Below, one piece after another: positions 1 through 11,632 of a stretch of DNA of 64,000 bases; the stretch's first letter is position 1; every line of letters starts with the position of its first letter. The stretch covers positions 1 to 64,000 of the forward strand of contig JAFEMH010007447.1 of the NCBI GenBank assembly GCA_022495995.1. The letters are read 5' to 3'. The position numbers and the translations under genes were made by a program. The notes below the pieces were generated by a model. That model worked only from the letters and a program-made list of their open reading frames with translations. It was not told where the DNA came from and ran no database searches. Source of the DNA: Adenophora triphylla var. japonica. Taxonomy: Eukaryota > Streptophyta > Magnoliopsida > Asterales > Campanulaceae.

Positions 1-103
1 TTTCAATCTAGCGGGCTTCTTTCTCTTGGCTGCAAACTCTAATTTTTGCCTAGGTCACCCCTTTCGAGATTTTCAACCTAGCGAGCGATTTTAAGAGGCC
101 AAG

Positions 104-1517
104 TCACGTGAAGTACTTCTTGAGCTTGTCCATGTTGATCGCTTCAGTCTGATCTCCATTCAAGTCCACTACGGTGAAGGGCTCCACTAGGAATATCTTC
201 TTAACAACGTAGGGTCCTATCCATCTTGGTCCCCACTTGCCTAGAGGGTTGAAAGGTCCAGGACGATGCTCACGGAGAACCAGGTCGGCTACTCTGATGT
301 TTCTTGTCTTAACCTTTTTGTTGAAAGCTCTTGCCATTCTTCTTTGGTAAGCTTGAGTGTGTTAGGTACGCTTCTCAACCTTCTTTCATCTAGGGGGCTA
401 GCTCTTTGTATCTACTTTCTATCCGATCGACTTCATTCACTTGGTTTTCTAGAAAAAAACCCTCGGTGATGGTATTTCCAATTCTATTGGTAGAACGGCT
501 TCCATTTCCGTACGTGAGGGTGTATGTAGTCCTCCCTGTGTAGTTGTTGGATCGAAGTGCGGTATCCCCAAAACGCGAAGGGTAGCTTGTCGGGCCGGTC
601 TTTCCCGGTGTACGCCATTTTTTCGATGATGGTTTCGATCGTTTTATTTGCGGCTTCAAGCTGCTCCATTCGTCGAGGCCTGTAAGGAGATGACTTATGC
701 CTTACGATTTTGTACTCTGTTTAAGAGGCGATCGGTTTCTTTCTCAAAATGGGAGCCATTATCGGAATATCATCTCTTGTGGGACCCCGTGTTGGCGAGA
801 CGATGTTATGCTTGGTGAATTCTTCTACCTTCTGGCATTGAAAACTTTGTAGGAGGAAGCCTCGATCCATTTAGTGAAATAGTCGATGGCTACTAAGACG
901 AAACAATGCCCATTGGCTCCTGCGGGTGTGACCTATCCAATCACATCTATGCCCCATGTTGAGAATGGCCAAGGGGATGTCATAGGGTAGAGCAAGGAAG
1001 GCGGTGTATGTTGAAGGTTGTCGTGTATCTAACACTTATGGCATTTCTTGACCATGCTGGTACAGTCGACCTCCATGGTTAACCAAAAGTACCCTTGTTT
1101 GATGATCTTTTTGGCGAGCATGTTGCCGCTCATGTGGGTTCCACACACTCCTTGATGAACGTGGTCCATTATTTCTTGGGCCTCTTCTTCGGTGGCGCAA
1201 AGGAGGTTTCCCTGGGAGTATTTTTTGATTAGACGGCCAGCAATGATGACGTAGTTAGCTGCCAGCCTCCTAAGGGCAATCTGAGTCTTCTTGTCGATCT
1301 CAGGCGGAATGGTTACATCTAGGATGAAATGCCAAATGTCATGGTACCATGGTTTCTCTTCAGAGTTCTCAATGGTGGTGCATTTGGATGACCACTTGTC
1401 TTTGCAGTCATGGAGGTCTATAACGGCGCAGTAGGCAGGAGTTGCTCGCCAAGTTACTTTGAAGAGTTTCACTGCCTTTCCTGCAGGGATTTCAATCAAG
1501 GAAGCGAGTTTAGCCAA
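104..1517 (-). pseudogene. Integrase of G1 (broken)
   Basis: The N-terminal zinc-binding HHCC domain is clear in the frame at 1029-1517 (HVHQGVCGTHMSG ... CTSMVKKCHKC). The catalytic core between about 480 and 1020 is recognisable only across broken frames: VAIDYFTKW, then SDNGSHFE carrying the second catalytic Asp, then EAANKTI carrying the Glu. The C-terminal piece (104-337) has VADLVLREHRPG and GKWGPRWIGPYVVKK, typical of the integrase tail. It would insert element cDNA into chromosomes. The breaks make it inactive. Confidence 0.8.
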
Positions 1518-1649
1518 TGCATCTGCAAACCGGTTTTTGTCTCTAGGGAGACAGTGGAATGAGATACCTCAGAATTGTTGCACCAACTCTTGGAGGTGGG
1601 CATTGTATTTTTGAAGGGTCGGATCTTGGATCCTCCACTTTTTTAGTGT

Positions 1650-2276
1650 CTAATTGATGATCAACTGGGAGTCCCCAAATACCTCAAGTTCGATTGTGTT
1701 GCATTCTAGGGCTGCTTCGAGTCCCGCTGCATAAGCTTCATATTCGGTCGTGTTATTAGTGGCATCAAAGTCAAGATGTATTGCTAGTGGAGTATAGATG
1801 TCGTCGGGATCCACTAACAATATTCCGATGCCGAAACCTTTCTTATTGGCTGTGCCATCAAAAAATAATTGCCACTTATTTTTGTCTTCTATACTCACGA
1901 TGTCCTTATTAGGGAATCGCAGGTCTTCCCCCTTCACTTCGTCGCAAGGAAATTCGGCCAATTGATCTGCAAATGCACTGCCCCTGACGAATTTCTGAGT
2001 GACGTAAGTGATATCATATCCCGCGAGCATGAAATACCACTTAGCCAGTCGCGAAGACAAATTTGATTTGTCTAGGATGTACTTTAAAGGGTCCATTCTT
2101 GTGATGAGACAAACCGGAAAAGCTTCCATGTAGTGCTTTAGTCTTTGTGTTACCCAGACGAGAGTAGCGCAAGACTTGTCGAGTTGAGAGTAGTTGATTT
2201 CGCTGCCTTGGAATCTGCGGCTGACAAAGTAGATCGCATTCTCTGTGTGTGAAGCTGGTTGTTCTTGAGCGAGCAT
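1650..2276 (-). pseudogene. Tandem RNase H region of G1 (gypsy RNase H remnant plus archaeal-type RNase H)
   Basis: The first about 95 residues match the gypsy RNase H/connection region (YFVSRRFQGSEINYSQLDK, then WYFMLAGYDITYV). After a linker comes a second RNase H fold: WQLFFDGTANKKG with the first catalytic Asp, TNNTTEYEAYAAGLEAALE with the catalytic Glu, and FGDSQLIIN with the next Asp. A second, cellular/archaeal-like RNase H before integrase is a known mark of the Tat group. The frame ends at 1650, inside the second domain. Confidence 0.8.
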
Positions 2277-2707
2277 AGCCCCCAGCGCGTTGTCAGTAAC
2301 CGTGAGGTAGAGTTTTAAGGGTTTCTCCTTGTGCGGTGGAACCAGGATGGGTGGGAGGTTAAGTAGTGCTTAACTTCCTCGAATGCCTCTTGACAATCCT
2401 CGGTCCATTCTTGAGGTGCATTTTTCTTAAGTAGCTTGAAGATGGGATCGCACATTGTAGTCAGTTGATTGATGAATCGACTGATTTATTGGAGTCCGCC
2501 CATGAATCCATTTACTTCTTTTACGTGTTCGGGTGGAGGCATGTCTATGATGGCCTTTATCTTGGAGGGATATGCTTCTATGCCACGTTCGGTGACCATG
2601 TATCCTAAGACCTTCCCTTTGACCACTCTGAATGAGCATTTTGCGGGGTTGAGCCTCATTTTGTGGTGTCTTAGTCGATTGAAGAATTTTCTGAGATCTC
2701 TAAAGTG

Positions 2708-3403
2708 CTAACCATCTGTTCCCTTTGAGTGGATAATCATGTCGTCCACATATACCTCTATTTCTTTGTGGATCATGTCATGAAATAGTATTGTGACTGC
2801 CCTTTGATAAGTAGCCCCAGCGTTTTTCAGACCAAACGGCATGACCGTATAACAGAACGTCCCCCAAGGTGTGGTGAACACCATTTTGTGTTGGTCTTCC
2901 TCTGCCATGAGGATTTGGTTATACCTTGCAAAGCCATCTACAAATGAGTGGACTCCGTATGCTGCGGTGGCTTTGACCAACATGTCTATTTTTGGTAGAG
3001 GGAAGTCATGTTTAGGGGATGCCTTGTTCAAGTCTCTGAAGTCAACACAGACTTGTATTTTCCCATTTGACTTGGCTACTTGTACTGTGTTGGCTAGCCA
3101 TTCCGGATACTCAATCACTTTGATAAACCCTACGTTCAAGAGTTTCATGATCTCTTCTTTCACTTGCATTGACCATTCGAGCTTGATTCTACGTAGTTTC
3201 TGTTTGACTGGTTTGGTGTTGGGTAGCAGCGATATCTTATGTTCTACAATCGACTGACATAACCCCGGCATATCTTTGTAGGACCAAGCGAAAACGTCGA
3301 CATATTCTCTGAGGAGCTGTGTTAAGGTTTCTCTGTCTTCCCCCTTGAAGAAGCTGTCAATCTTTGTCTCTATGGGGTCTTCTGTTGTCCCAAGATTAAC
3401 CAT
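2708..3403 (-). pseudogene. Reverse transcriptase of G1
   Basis: A 231-residue frame covers the fingers and palm of a gypsy reverse transcriptase. It contains GFIKVIEYPEWLANTV, CVDFRDLNKASPKHDFPLP, a VMPFGLKNAGATYQR block and the catalytic YVDD box (EVYVDDMIIHSK) near its end. The first catalytic Asp region is altered (HSFVDGFARYNQI, where D is followed by G). The frame stops at 2708. Thumb and connection homology continues to about 2340 in other frames (NPAKCSF, later LLKKNAPQEW), so at least one frameshift separates them. It would copy element RNA into cDNA. Confidence 0.85.
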
Positions 3404-3475
3404 CTGAATTTCTTCATTGTCAACGGGGCCATTCTTTCCATAACGACCTACTTGCTTTGCTAATTCTTTTAAAAT

Positions 3476-3733
3476 TTATTCGTTTTCCTGGTCTATCTCA
3501 TCGTATGATTCATTATTAACTTGTTCGTTATATTGATTATTGTTAGTTAATTCATCATTCATGATGTTAGCAATCTCAGGGTACTCGGAAAGATAAAAGT
3601 TTTCATTAAGGAAGTAAGGGAATACATATTCGGCCATCGCCTCGATTTCCTCTTGAGTGAGTTCATCAGAGGTGGAGCCTGACTCTAAAGTGAAAGTTAC
3701 AGGCCTATCTTCCTGCAGGGATGGGGAGTACAA
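3476..3733 (-). other. Acidic linker frame between protease and RT of G1
   Basis: An 85-residue frame rich in Glu, Asp and Asn, in the same register as the downstream RT frame. It has no recognisable domain. Its place between protease and RT, and its composition, suggest the spacer found in Tat polyproteins rather than a separate gene. Ogre elements have an intron near here, but I see no convincing splice pair. Confidence 0.4.
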
Positions 3734-4141
3734 CCAAGCTCTTTGATCATGAAGTCTTCATCAACAACTGGTCCCCCGGTGACGTGCCAGTTTAGAATTG
3801 GCTCATCACATTTCTGGATTAGCTTCGTGTAATCAGTAGTTGGAGTGTCCCCGTTGGATATTGTATGGATCTGGCTGTCTTCTAGTCGGCACAGGTTCTC
3901 GAACTGTCACAGCATGTCTTCTCCCAACACAAAGTCCCATTCGCTGGTCATTTCTGCCTTTGTGCCCCACAAATCTTTAGGGATTAGTGGAACGGGGTTC
4001 TGTTTCATCTGGCGAAGCGTCGCAGTCACTGAAAATTTCAAAGCCTGGTTGGTGTTTTCCTTTATCATCAGTCCATGGTTCTGAAAAGATAAAGCATGTG
4101 ATGCTTTCCCCTTCCCGATCGAAGTAGCCGTTGAGTGTCTT

Positions 4142-4996
4142 TCAGTATGGTTCGAGGTGGCAATCTTTGCCCTTTGGGTTGTTGTGACTTTTGTACGCGG
4201 TTCCTTCCCACTTGATTTGAGTGAAGTCCCACTCTTCTTCGTCACTTTCATCATGGATGGAAATGACGTATCCTAGGCCAGGCTTCGTATGTGGTGGGGG
4301 AACCGGCGGTGGATCCGTTATCCCTTGTAAGTGTTTGCCAAGTTCCAAGCCAGGAAAGTACCCTTTCGCTTGAATCATTCTCCAAACAGGAAGGTTTTTG
4401 GAAAACCGAAGTGCTTTAGAGTAATCGTTTTCATTGCAAGTTTCTATGACATTTACGGTACTTTCTTTCTCAATCTCAAAGCCACTGAATAAGTAATCAG
4501 AAGTGTTGTGCTGTACCTCGAGGATAGGGCTAGCAGTAACCATTTCCCCGAGTATGGTGACTATTGTGTCATTGTGTATGAACTTGATGCATTGGTGTAG
4601 AGATGAAGGTACACCTCCTATGTCATGCAACCAAGGGCGGCCAAGCAGTAAGTTGAACGATGCCGGGATGTCGATGGCTTGGAATTCGGTGCTCATGGTG
4701 ACTTGCCTCATTTCTATAGGTATCACGACTGAACCCAAAGCAGTTCTAGCAGTACAATCACAGCCTCGTACAGTGTGCCCTGATGGCTTAAGGTCTTTAT
4801 GGGTGAGGCCTAATGATGATAAGGCTTTCTTTGGAAGGACGTTGATTGCAGAACCATTGTCGACCAAAATGCGTGGCATTCGGTATCCATTCACCTTAGC
4901 AGTTATGTATAAGGCCTCGTGATGATTGTTCCCATAGGATGGGAGGTCTAAGTCAGTGAAAGTGATGACGTTGCCAAATTGTACTTGGTCAATCAT
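4142..4996 (-). pseudogene. Aspartic protease of G1 with G-patch-like segment
   Basis: This 284-residue open frame has the retropepsin active-site motif as ILVDNGSAINVLP (residues about 43-55), a DNGS variant of the usual DTG/DSG. The flap/exit region follows as FNLLLGRPWLH near residue 115. Further on, a glycine-rich stretch (KGYFPGLELGKHLQGI, later KPGLGY) resembles the G-patch segments found after protease in some Tat elements. It would process the gag-pol polyprotein. It lies between gag and RT, and an overlapping frame (3907-4254) continues the linker. The G-patch assignment is less certain than the protease. Confidence 0.75.
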
Positions 4997-5379
4997 TTGA
5001 GTAAGATCTTCGGGTGTAGCTTATGAGGAAATGGTCATTTGAGCCAAGGCTTCTTTAACATTTCACGATGCTTGTGGGATGCTCCAATGAGGTCCCAAAC
5101 TGAGATATTTGCTTGTGTCTTCTTTAGTTGGGCTAAGAGAGGATCGTCGGGGTCATTTTATTATGAAGCTTTTGCTTGTTTAGGAGGATTTTCATCCCTT
5201 GGATCTTTGTTGATAATCACTCGACCGGATCGTGTGAGGAGATTGACTGTTTTAGATCCTTTTTCTTTTTGTTCTAAGATTTCATCCCAAGACATCATGT
5301 AACAGAAAGAAAATTTATTAAATTCAGAAGGGCTCTCATCCACAGTTGTATCTAGACGAGTAGGATCCTTGGAGCTACT

Positions 5380-6758
5380 TTATATTTCTATCAAATTGAC
5401 TTCATTATTTGGTAACGGATTAGTGACAACATTATGAAGTCCTATCTCTTTATCATCGAACAGATCTTGGATGACATCTTTCAGGTGGAAACATGAGTTG
5501 GTGTCGTGGCCAGTGAAGTTGTGGTATTTGCAGAAGAGATGATGAGCATGATTAGCAGGAAGATCTTTCTTTGGTGGTCCACCTTCTCTTGGTTTGATTT
5601 TTCCATTCTTGGCAAGCACCTCGAGGAGATTTTCTGAGTTATCCCTTCAAGTTTTTCGTAATGCCGATCCCTTTTCTTCTTTTATGGTGGAGGTACCGTA
5701 TAGTACTTACCATTTCCAGGATGATTGAAGACTATAGCATTGACGGAAGTGTCCTTAAGGTTGGAAGAGGAAGAGGAGATTTTGTTGTAACGGAACCCGC
5801 TTTCTTTCTTGGCTTCCCTCTTTTGCTTGATGAGGTCATCTAACCGTATGTCGGATTTGTGGAGTTCGGCGAATCTAGGAAAATAGTTGCCCACGAGTTT
5901 GTCTTGGTACTCTTCCCGAAGACATTGGATGAGGATGTGGATTTGTTCGTGTAGGCTTGTCCTATCAACGATTTCAGTCAGTTTGGTCCTCCATCTTTTG
6001 ACGAAGTCTGTGAAGGATTCGTTCGAAAGCGCTTGGTTTGTTCGAGGTCCCTTCTAGTAGTGCGGTAAGTGGAGTTGTCCTCATATTGCTTTTGGAAGGT
6101 ACGACTGGCGAGTGGCCAATCAAGTCTTGTGGAGAGTGGAAGAGTCATGTACCAATCTCTAGCGGCACTATCGAAAGTTTGTAGAAAGCATTGAGCTAGC
6201 AGGTTGTCATCAACACCCATAGGTAGCATGGCCCAAGAATAGGTCTCCAAATGTGATTTGGGACAGGTAGTACCATTGAATTTTGCAATGTCGGGTGTTT
6301 TGTACTTTCTAGGAAGTTTGGACATGGATTGACGAAGGGTGTCGTAATCAATAGAGAGCGAGGCTCCCTTACTCACATCGAGAGATGCAAGTTTCTTTTC
6401 TAACATTGCCATGGTGAGGGGTTCGTTCTTGCTTTCCCCCTTTGCTCTCTTTCTTGGATGTGTAACTCTCATTGTCAGAGGAGGAAGATGACGAGCTAGG
6501 CTCGTATTTCTTTTTCTTGCTTTGGCTCCGGCGACAGCCCTTGGCCTTTTAGGTGTATGATTCCTCTTCTTCGGAGGAAGAATCATTTTTATTCTTCTTT
6601 TCTTTATTGGCTAGCGCCGCCCTAAGCTCTTGGATTTCTTCCATGAGAGTGTGGATTTGGGTAGCTTGCACCTCTAAGCGATCATTGGCTTCTTCCAGCA
6701 GTTTGTGGTTGTTTTCGGACAAAGTTTCGTCACCCGGAATTTTGTCGATGCCGGACAT
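5380..6758 (-). pseudogene. gag of G1 (broken)
   Basis: Capsid-type gag pieces lie in several frames. A first piece (6549-6758) has a coiled-coil-like heptad region followed by an acidic serine run (SSSEEEES). The next (5978-6586) carries the retrotransposon gag core, with KTPDIAKFNGTTCPKSHLE and downstream ARDWY. A third (5682-5894) continues the core, and the last (5380-5619) holds a nucleic-acid-binding knuckle of CxxH form (CKYHNFTGHDTNSC). Frame changes between the pieces make this a pseudogene. The protein would package element RNA in cytoplasmic particles. The start near 6758 is a guess; an overlapping frame opens further upstream (6933). Confidence 0.75.
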
Positions 6759-6939
6759 TGTGTTGGGAGTCTTGAGGTTGAGTAGCTTCGAAAAACTGAC
6801 AGAAGAGACGCAGAGACAGTGTCAGGATCACATCTAGCCCCAACGAGTCGGAAGAAGGCTTAAACGATTCAGGCTCAAACACAGCAAACAGAGGCATTGT
6901 CCCGTGTGGGACAGGTAGTATCGCACGAGACAATCACAC

Positions 6940-7997
6940 AGAAAGTCGATTTTTATTAAACCTAATTTTTGGTCGGAACGAAAAATCCGTTTTGAGGGGT
7001 TTCTAAGGTCTTTATCAAAACCTAACGACTAAGTAATCAGTCCAATTTTTGTAAAACAAAGCCATATAAGATTGTTTGAAGGATTTTTTGAAGGGACCAT
7101 TTTTTTAAGGGACAAATCCGAAAGGGTCATTCCGTAGGGACTTTTTCCGAATGGACTTTTCCGAGTCCTTCTTTATGGTCAATTTTACATGGCTTTATTT
7201 TGGTCAAAAAAAGGAAAAGATCACCGAGCCAAACCGACTGGTCACGGAGTGATCCTAAAAATACAATCTACATGATATGTGGCGATGCAGGGCTGGAAGG
7301 CTAGGCTCCCCGCGATATGACAATCTAGATGGATTGAATACGCGGAGTGGGATGATCCAACTTCGGAGAGACCGGCGACTAGATGGTTACCGTCATCCGT
7401 CCTTAGTTTGGGTACCGGGTTAAATCGGGGTATGTAGTACAATGACAATTATAATATGAGTGCGCGTATGTGATAGTCAATCTAGATGATAGAGAAAATA
7501 GAAAGTTTTTTTTTTGAAAATTAAAAGAAAAACAGATAGTGACCGCACCAAGTGGTTGCCTACGTTTCTCCCAAATTCGGAAGACTCAGACCATCGTAGT
7601 TCCACTTAATGAGAGAGAGAGAGATAAATAATTTAATTACAACTCCTGAATCCCCATTGGACCGGACTTTAATCTAAAAAACCCAATCACACGCAGTTTA
7701 TAAATAATAATCAATTATTTAAACTAAATACGAATTTGAGTTCTACATCTTAAGGGAGGCCTTAAGATGAAAAAACTCTGCAGATAATGAAATCTGGAAT
7801 CCCCCTTGCGCGTTCGACTCTCATCTCGGATCTTGAGACGAACAGGGAAAACCAGAAGACACACAGATTGCCGAAGCATTGTCTCGCGCGAAACAGGTTG
7901 TCTCGTGCGAGACTAGCTTGATCTGAAAAAAAAACGATTTTTTTTTTTTGAAAATCTCTTTTTATTAATGCAAGTTTAAGCCACTTTAAATTTATAG
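6940..7997 (-). other. Untranslated leader of G1
   Basis: About 1 kb between the primer site and gag with no convincing coding frame. It has homopolymer T runs and an AG microsatellite near 7610. Several copies of a CG-rich inverted motif (GTCTCGTGCGAGAC and variants, near 7880 and 7900, with another at about 6920) also occur here and recur in the LTR. No extra upstream ORF of the Ogre kind is seen. Confidence 0.5.
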
Positions 7998-8015
7998 TCC
8001 CCAGCGGAGTCGCCA
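7998..8015 (-). promoter_or_regulatory. Primer-binding site of G1, tRNA-Arg-like
   Basis: Directly after the LTR end the - strand reads GTGGCGACTCCGCTGGGGAC. TGGCGACTCC complements a tRNA 3' end of GGAGTCGCCA, as in plant tRNA-Arg(ACG). This primer type is known from Ogre/Tat elements. The tRNA assignment is from memory. Confidence 0.7.
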
Positions 8016-8016
8016 C

Positions 8017-8988
8017 TGTAGCGATGCGTGTATTTTCTTTAACATCTTTTTGAGTCGCCACCTATATTTATTTAGTTGGAAATATAGAAAAAACCATTTG
8101 AAAAAGAGATTTTGGGTTCGGGGCTTAGGTTATGGAATGGGAAGGTCAAGGAGCACCCATTCCACCCAATCCGGAGATCGGTCTTGCTAAAAGAGAGGTT
8201 TTCAAAGAAAAAGACGTTTTAATTAAATAAGTAAAAGAATCCATTTAACGAGGTTAAATGGAATATAGGATCGATTGCTTCGAGACCGTCCCCATGACTT
8301 GGGGAGGCTCTAGGCCGATCCTAGGTTTAATGTATTATACCACTCTAACAATCAATTAGAAAGGGAAAGGAAGATTACCTTGCATGAAGTGATTCAGATA
8401 GAGTTTCGACTCAAGTTTAGAGTCGAACCTTGATGTGGACAGAGCTTCGCCTCGGTCCTTAGTTCGGGCTTCAATGTTTGTTGATCAACAAGGTTGATAA
8501 ACAAACTTTTATGTGATTTTAGGGTGGTTTACAGGAATATTTCAGGGAGAGAAACCTGTAAACGTAAGGGTTTTGACTGAAAAGTCTCGAATCTGAAATA
8601 CTGAAAGTCTTTAAGTATTTATAGGTGTTGGAGAGGTGAAGGTGGAGAGGTAAAATATCCTGGGAAGGTTCCAGAACCCAAATTCTATTAGATGACCAGA
8701 TTGATAAGGTTTTATCCCGAAAGAGGTTGAAATCAACGAGGAAACTGGCTTCTGCACGTCTGCAGAAGCTTAGTATCGCGCGAGACACGCATGTTCCGCA
8801 CGAGACAAGGCTTCCATTGGACAATTCTGTCCTTTCCTCGTTATCTCATATGCAGTTTAGTCCAAACTAACGGTCGTTAGTCAAAACTTAACGAAACATG
8901 ACGAAACAGTGGATTTCTACTCTTGACTCAAGGCAAGACTTAGAGTGGTATTAATCTACTCCGATGGGTTCAGAATGGGGTGTCTACA
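8017..8988 (-). repeat. 5' LTR of G1 (972 bp)
   Basis: On the - strand the LTR begins TGTAGACACCCC and ends GCTACA, giving the usual TG...CA ends. A TATA-like TATAAATA lies near 8620 on the - strand, as expected for the U3/R promoter. The last base abuts the primer site on the gag side. A related LTR starts at 63306 and shares the ends and long stretches (for example 8095-8190 with 63390-63480), which supports these boundaries. Confidence 0.85.
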
Positions 8989-8994
8989 CCAACA

Positions 8995-10575
8995 ACAAAT
9001 GACTTTATTAATCAGGAGGGCAAATAATACCTTATATGCGGAAACATTACATCCTTTTTACACTCTTCGCAATGTAATTTCCCATCTTTAAGATAGACCT
9101 TCCTTGCACAACTATTGCAGGAATTATATTTCCACCCATTAATCTCTTGAATTCTAGCTATACTGCCATACACATACAATGGGTATGTCTACGAAAGAAA
9201 CATAAACAATATTTAGCTGAAAACAAATCCATGTAATAATAAGAGAGGAAGTACTGAGCAGTCATCATAAGAAGGGAGGACTTACAAATTTCTCACACCG
9301 AATAAGCATATCTGAAATTTCACTTATTAATTTTTTGTTGCTGTTGTACTCTTCTCTGGAAATGAAAGTACTTTGCATGGGAATTTTACCCATCATAGTG
9401 TCAGGTCCCTTTGATCCTAGCCTAGTGAGATGTAAACCATTTATTACCTAAAGGTCGATAACATTCATAAAACAAATGAAGACAGAAAGATGGAATACTT
9501 ATAATCCAATAAAGTCCTCTATTTCCTTAATGGAATCATCATTGTAAAACTGAGTCGCACTGCTGCTTGATATTGCAAGATTACCTGCATAGAATGGGTC
9601 ATATTATTCAAAAGAAACATCAAACACAAATTGTAGATGAGAATATAAGAAGATTGAAGGAATGATATGCACAGATCATTGCCATCAAACTTCACAATAG
9701 TAGAATTGATAATCCAAACACGCTGATTGTTCTTCCCAACTGAGCTTACCTTCTCAATAATCTCTTTTCCCCACAAAGTAACCCTAATTTTATTTCCACT
9801 GAAAATGTATGGTATATTTAGTAAATCAAGTATGTAGGAATGCTGCATGATAAACTTATAAAGCAAAGCACATATACCTAGTGTCTTCAAGGTCAATATA
9901 TTACATCAAAACTGTTTTGAAATTGCTTACTCTTTCACCAACATCGGAGGTACCCATGACATAACCAATAACATATGTTTGAATCAAATATCAATATAAC
10001 TGAATCGATAATAAATGACAAACAAAGTAGATTTGATAAAAAAAATATTTACCACAAAGATTCCTCTTATTATCGCTGATGTCGGGTAACATGTGATAGG
10101 ATACAGGGGCAAAGACATGCCTAGGAATCTGAGGTAAATCCTTTACTATCTCTTCAACATAGGTAGAAGCATCTAGGAGAATATATTCATCCCTATGAAC
10201 CACACAGTACTCTGGCCTTGTGACCTCAACTGTGAAATTTTTTATGGTATAAATGCATCCCTCTTCAAATAAACCACGGAAATCAGATATAAATCTACTC
10301 TTGATGCTACAATGTATTGAATCAGACTGCAATAGTCATAAAGAAGAAGAAAAATATTAGTTTTGACATATCTAACTGAAGCTTTTTAGAAAAAAAATGA
10401 TTGCATGGCATAATGTTAAAACATGTGTGTCACATCACCTTCTCATCTACAGCCAAAAAAATCCATACTCATTATCTCATGATCTTTCTTTGTGTTGTAT
10501 GAATTCCAAATACGTGAGACCCGACAAATAACCCTTTTCTCACATCTGCCTCGTTACAACTGGCTGAGAAGGATT
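8995..10575 (-). pseudogene. RPA70-like single-stranded DNA-binding protein remnant (Helitron-type), spliced, 3' part cut by G1
   Basis: Several exon-like pieces on the - strand match plant replication protein A large-subunit-like proteins of the kind carried by Helitrons. About 10440-10570 is an OB-fold start (VFGIHTTQRK region, then IMSMDFLAVDEK). 10054-10332 has GCIYTIKNFTVEVTRPEYCVV. About 9660-9800 has NKIRVTLWGKEI followed by VWIINSTIVKFDG. About 9020-9180 has a zinc-ribbon region with CNSC and CEEC pairs. A plausible donor ends the 10054 exon. Frames do not join cleanly, and the C-terminal end stops at the G1 LTR, so I call it a pseudogene. Such proteins bind ssDNA. Whether this is a host or Helitron gene is inference. 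Confidence 0.65.
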
Positions 10576-10736
10576 GTTTGTGGAGCCATCTGAAAATGAT
10601 GAATGGAAATGCAGAAGATCAAATTGTAAGTTCACAGTTTGAGAACTTTATGTTTTATAAAATATATGGAGATTAATGATGATATTAATATATATAGATT
10701 AATGATGATAATACTCAAGTTACATATGCTGACAGT

Positions 10737-10973
10737 TTGAAGAAGAGGAAAAGCAACGAAGACGATATGATGACACTGGAAACTGAGGAGTTTGGGGTTT
10801 CTGAAATTCCAAAACTGCCTGCTACCTGGTATTATACGAATAGTATCAATGAAGAGCTTTATACATGTACATTTGAAACACCTAGTTTATTTGGTGATAT
10901 ATTAAGTACTCATACTAATAGCATTTTATTAGATGTCAGTTTTAGGAACCATTCGTATTCCAATTGTATTTGA
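10737..10973 (+). other. Short unrecognised open frame
   Basis: A 78-residue frame starting with a basic, acidic stretch (MKKRKSNEDDMMTLETEEFG). I do not recognise it. It lies head-to-head with the RPA-like remnant and could be part of the same captured or decayed transposon, or chance. No splice context or homologous neighbour supports it. Confidence 0.15.
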
Positions 10974-11627
10974 TGACTTGAAACATACCATGTATTTGGA
11001 CATTTATATGACTCCTAATGTACATGTGAATATTATTCATACATCATATTTAGACTACCATTACCACGACTAAGTACATGACCAAGTATATTCAGTGTGT
11101 AAGCCGAAATGAAAAGTCATTAGCCTTGTTTCTATCATCCGACGTGGCCTTCTCACAGTCAAGATAGACCCGAAAATTGATGAGGTGTCAATCCCATAAT
11201 TCATTTCGCCAACTTTAATATACTATAAGTATAGATTTCCCACCCAATGTTTTCACACGAGTACCCTGTCTTGAAGTAAGTCATCTAGATGCCCTCAACT
11301 TTACTCTACTTGATAATTATAACCTTAAGGATTTTATAGCCTGTAGTTTGAACCCCAATATTTTTTTGAAAGGGAATTGCATACTTAAATAAAGTTGTCA
11401 CTATAAAGTGACAACTTAAGTTGATCAAATGTAGAAAATACAAGACATACCCATGTAAAACCGAAAATATGGTATATTGAAAATCTAACATGTTATGACT
11501 TCAATATGCATTTCAATATGATTAAAACATAGTGAAACATAATGATTTTGAAATATTTTAACTTGTTTCTCATATAAAATTAATACTATAACTTGATATA
11601 TCATTTTATTTAACCATAAAAGGATGT
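10974..11627. other. Intergenic, no gene seen
   Basis: AT-rich sequence without recognisable coding, repeat or RNA signature. The GTTAA at 11628-11632 is the left target duplication of the next element. Confidence 0.5.
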
Positions 11628-11632
11628 GTTAA

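Larger units (their letters stand above)
1..8988 (-). mobile_element. G1: degraded Ty3/gypsy LTR retrotransposon, Tat lineage (5' LTR, gag and pol; 3' end outside window)
   Basis: Reading leftwards on the - strand the order is LTR (8017-8988), a primer-binding site, gag, aspartic protease with a G-patch-like stretch, reverse transcriptase, RNase H, a second RNase H and integrase. This is the gypsy order (integrase last). The second, archaeal-type RNase H and the tRNA-Arg-like primer site point to the Tat/Ogre group. There are many frameshifts and stops, so the copy cannot encode a full polyprotein. The 3' LTR must lie before base 1. On the right the LTR ends against an RPA-like remnant. The lineage name is inference from domain content, not from a phylogeny. 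Confidence 0.9.
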
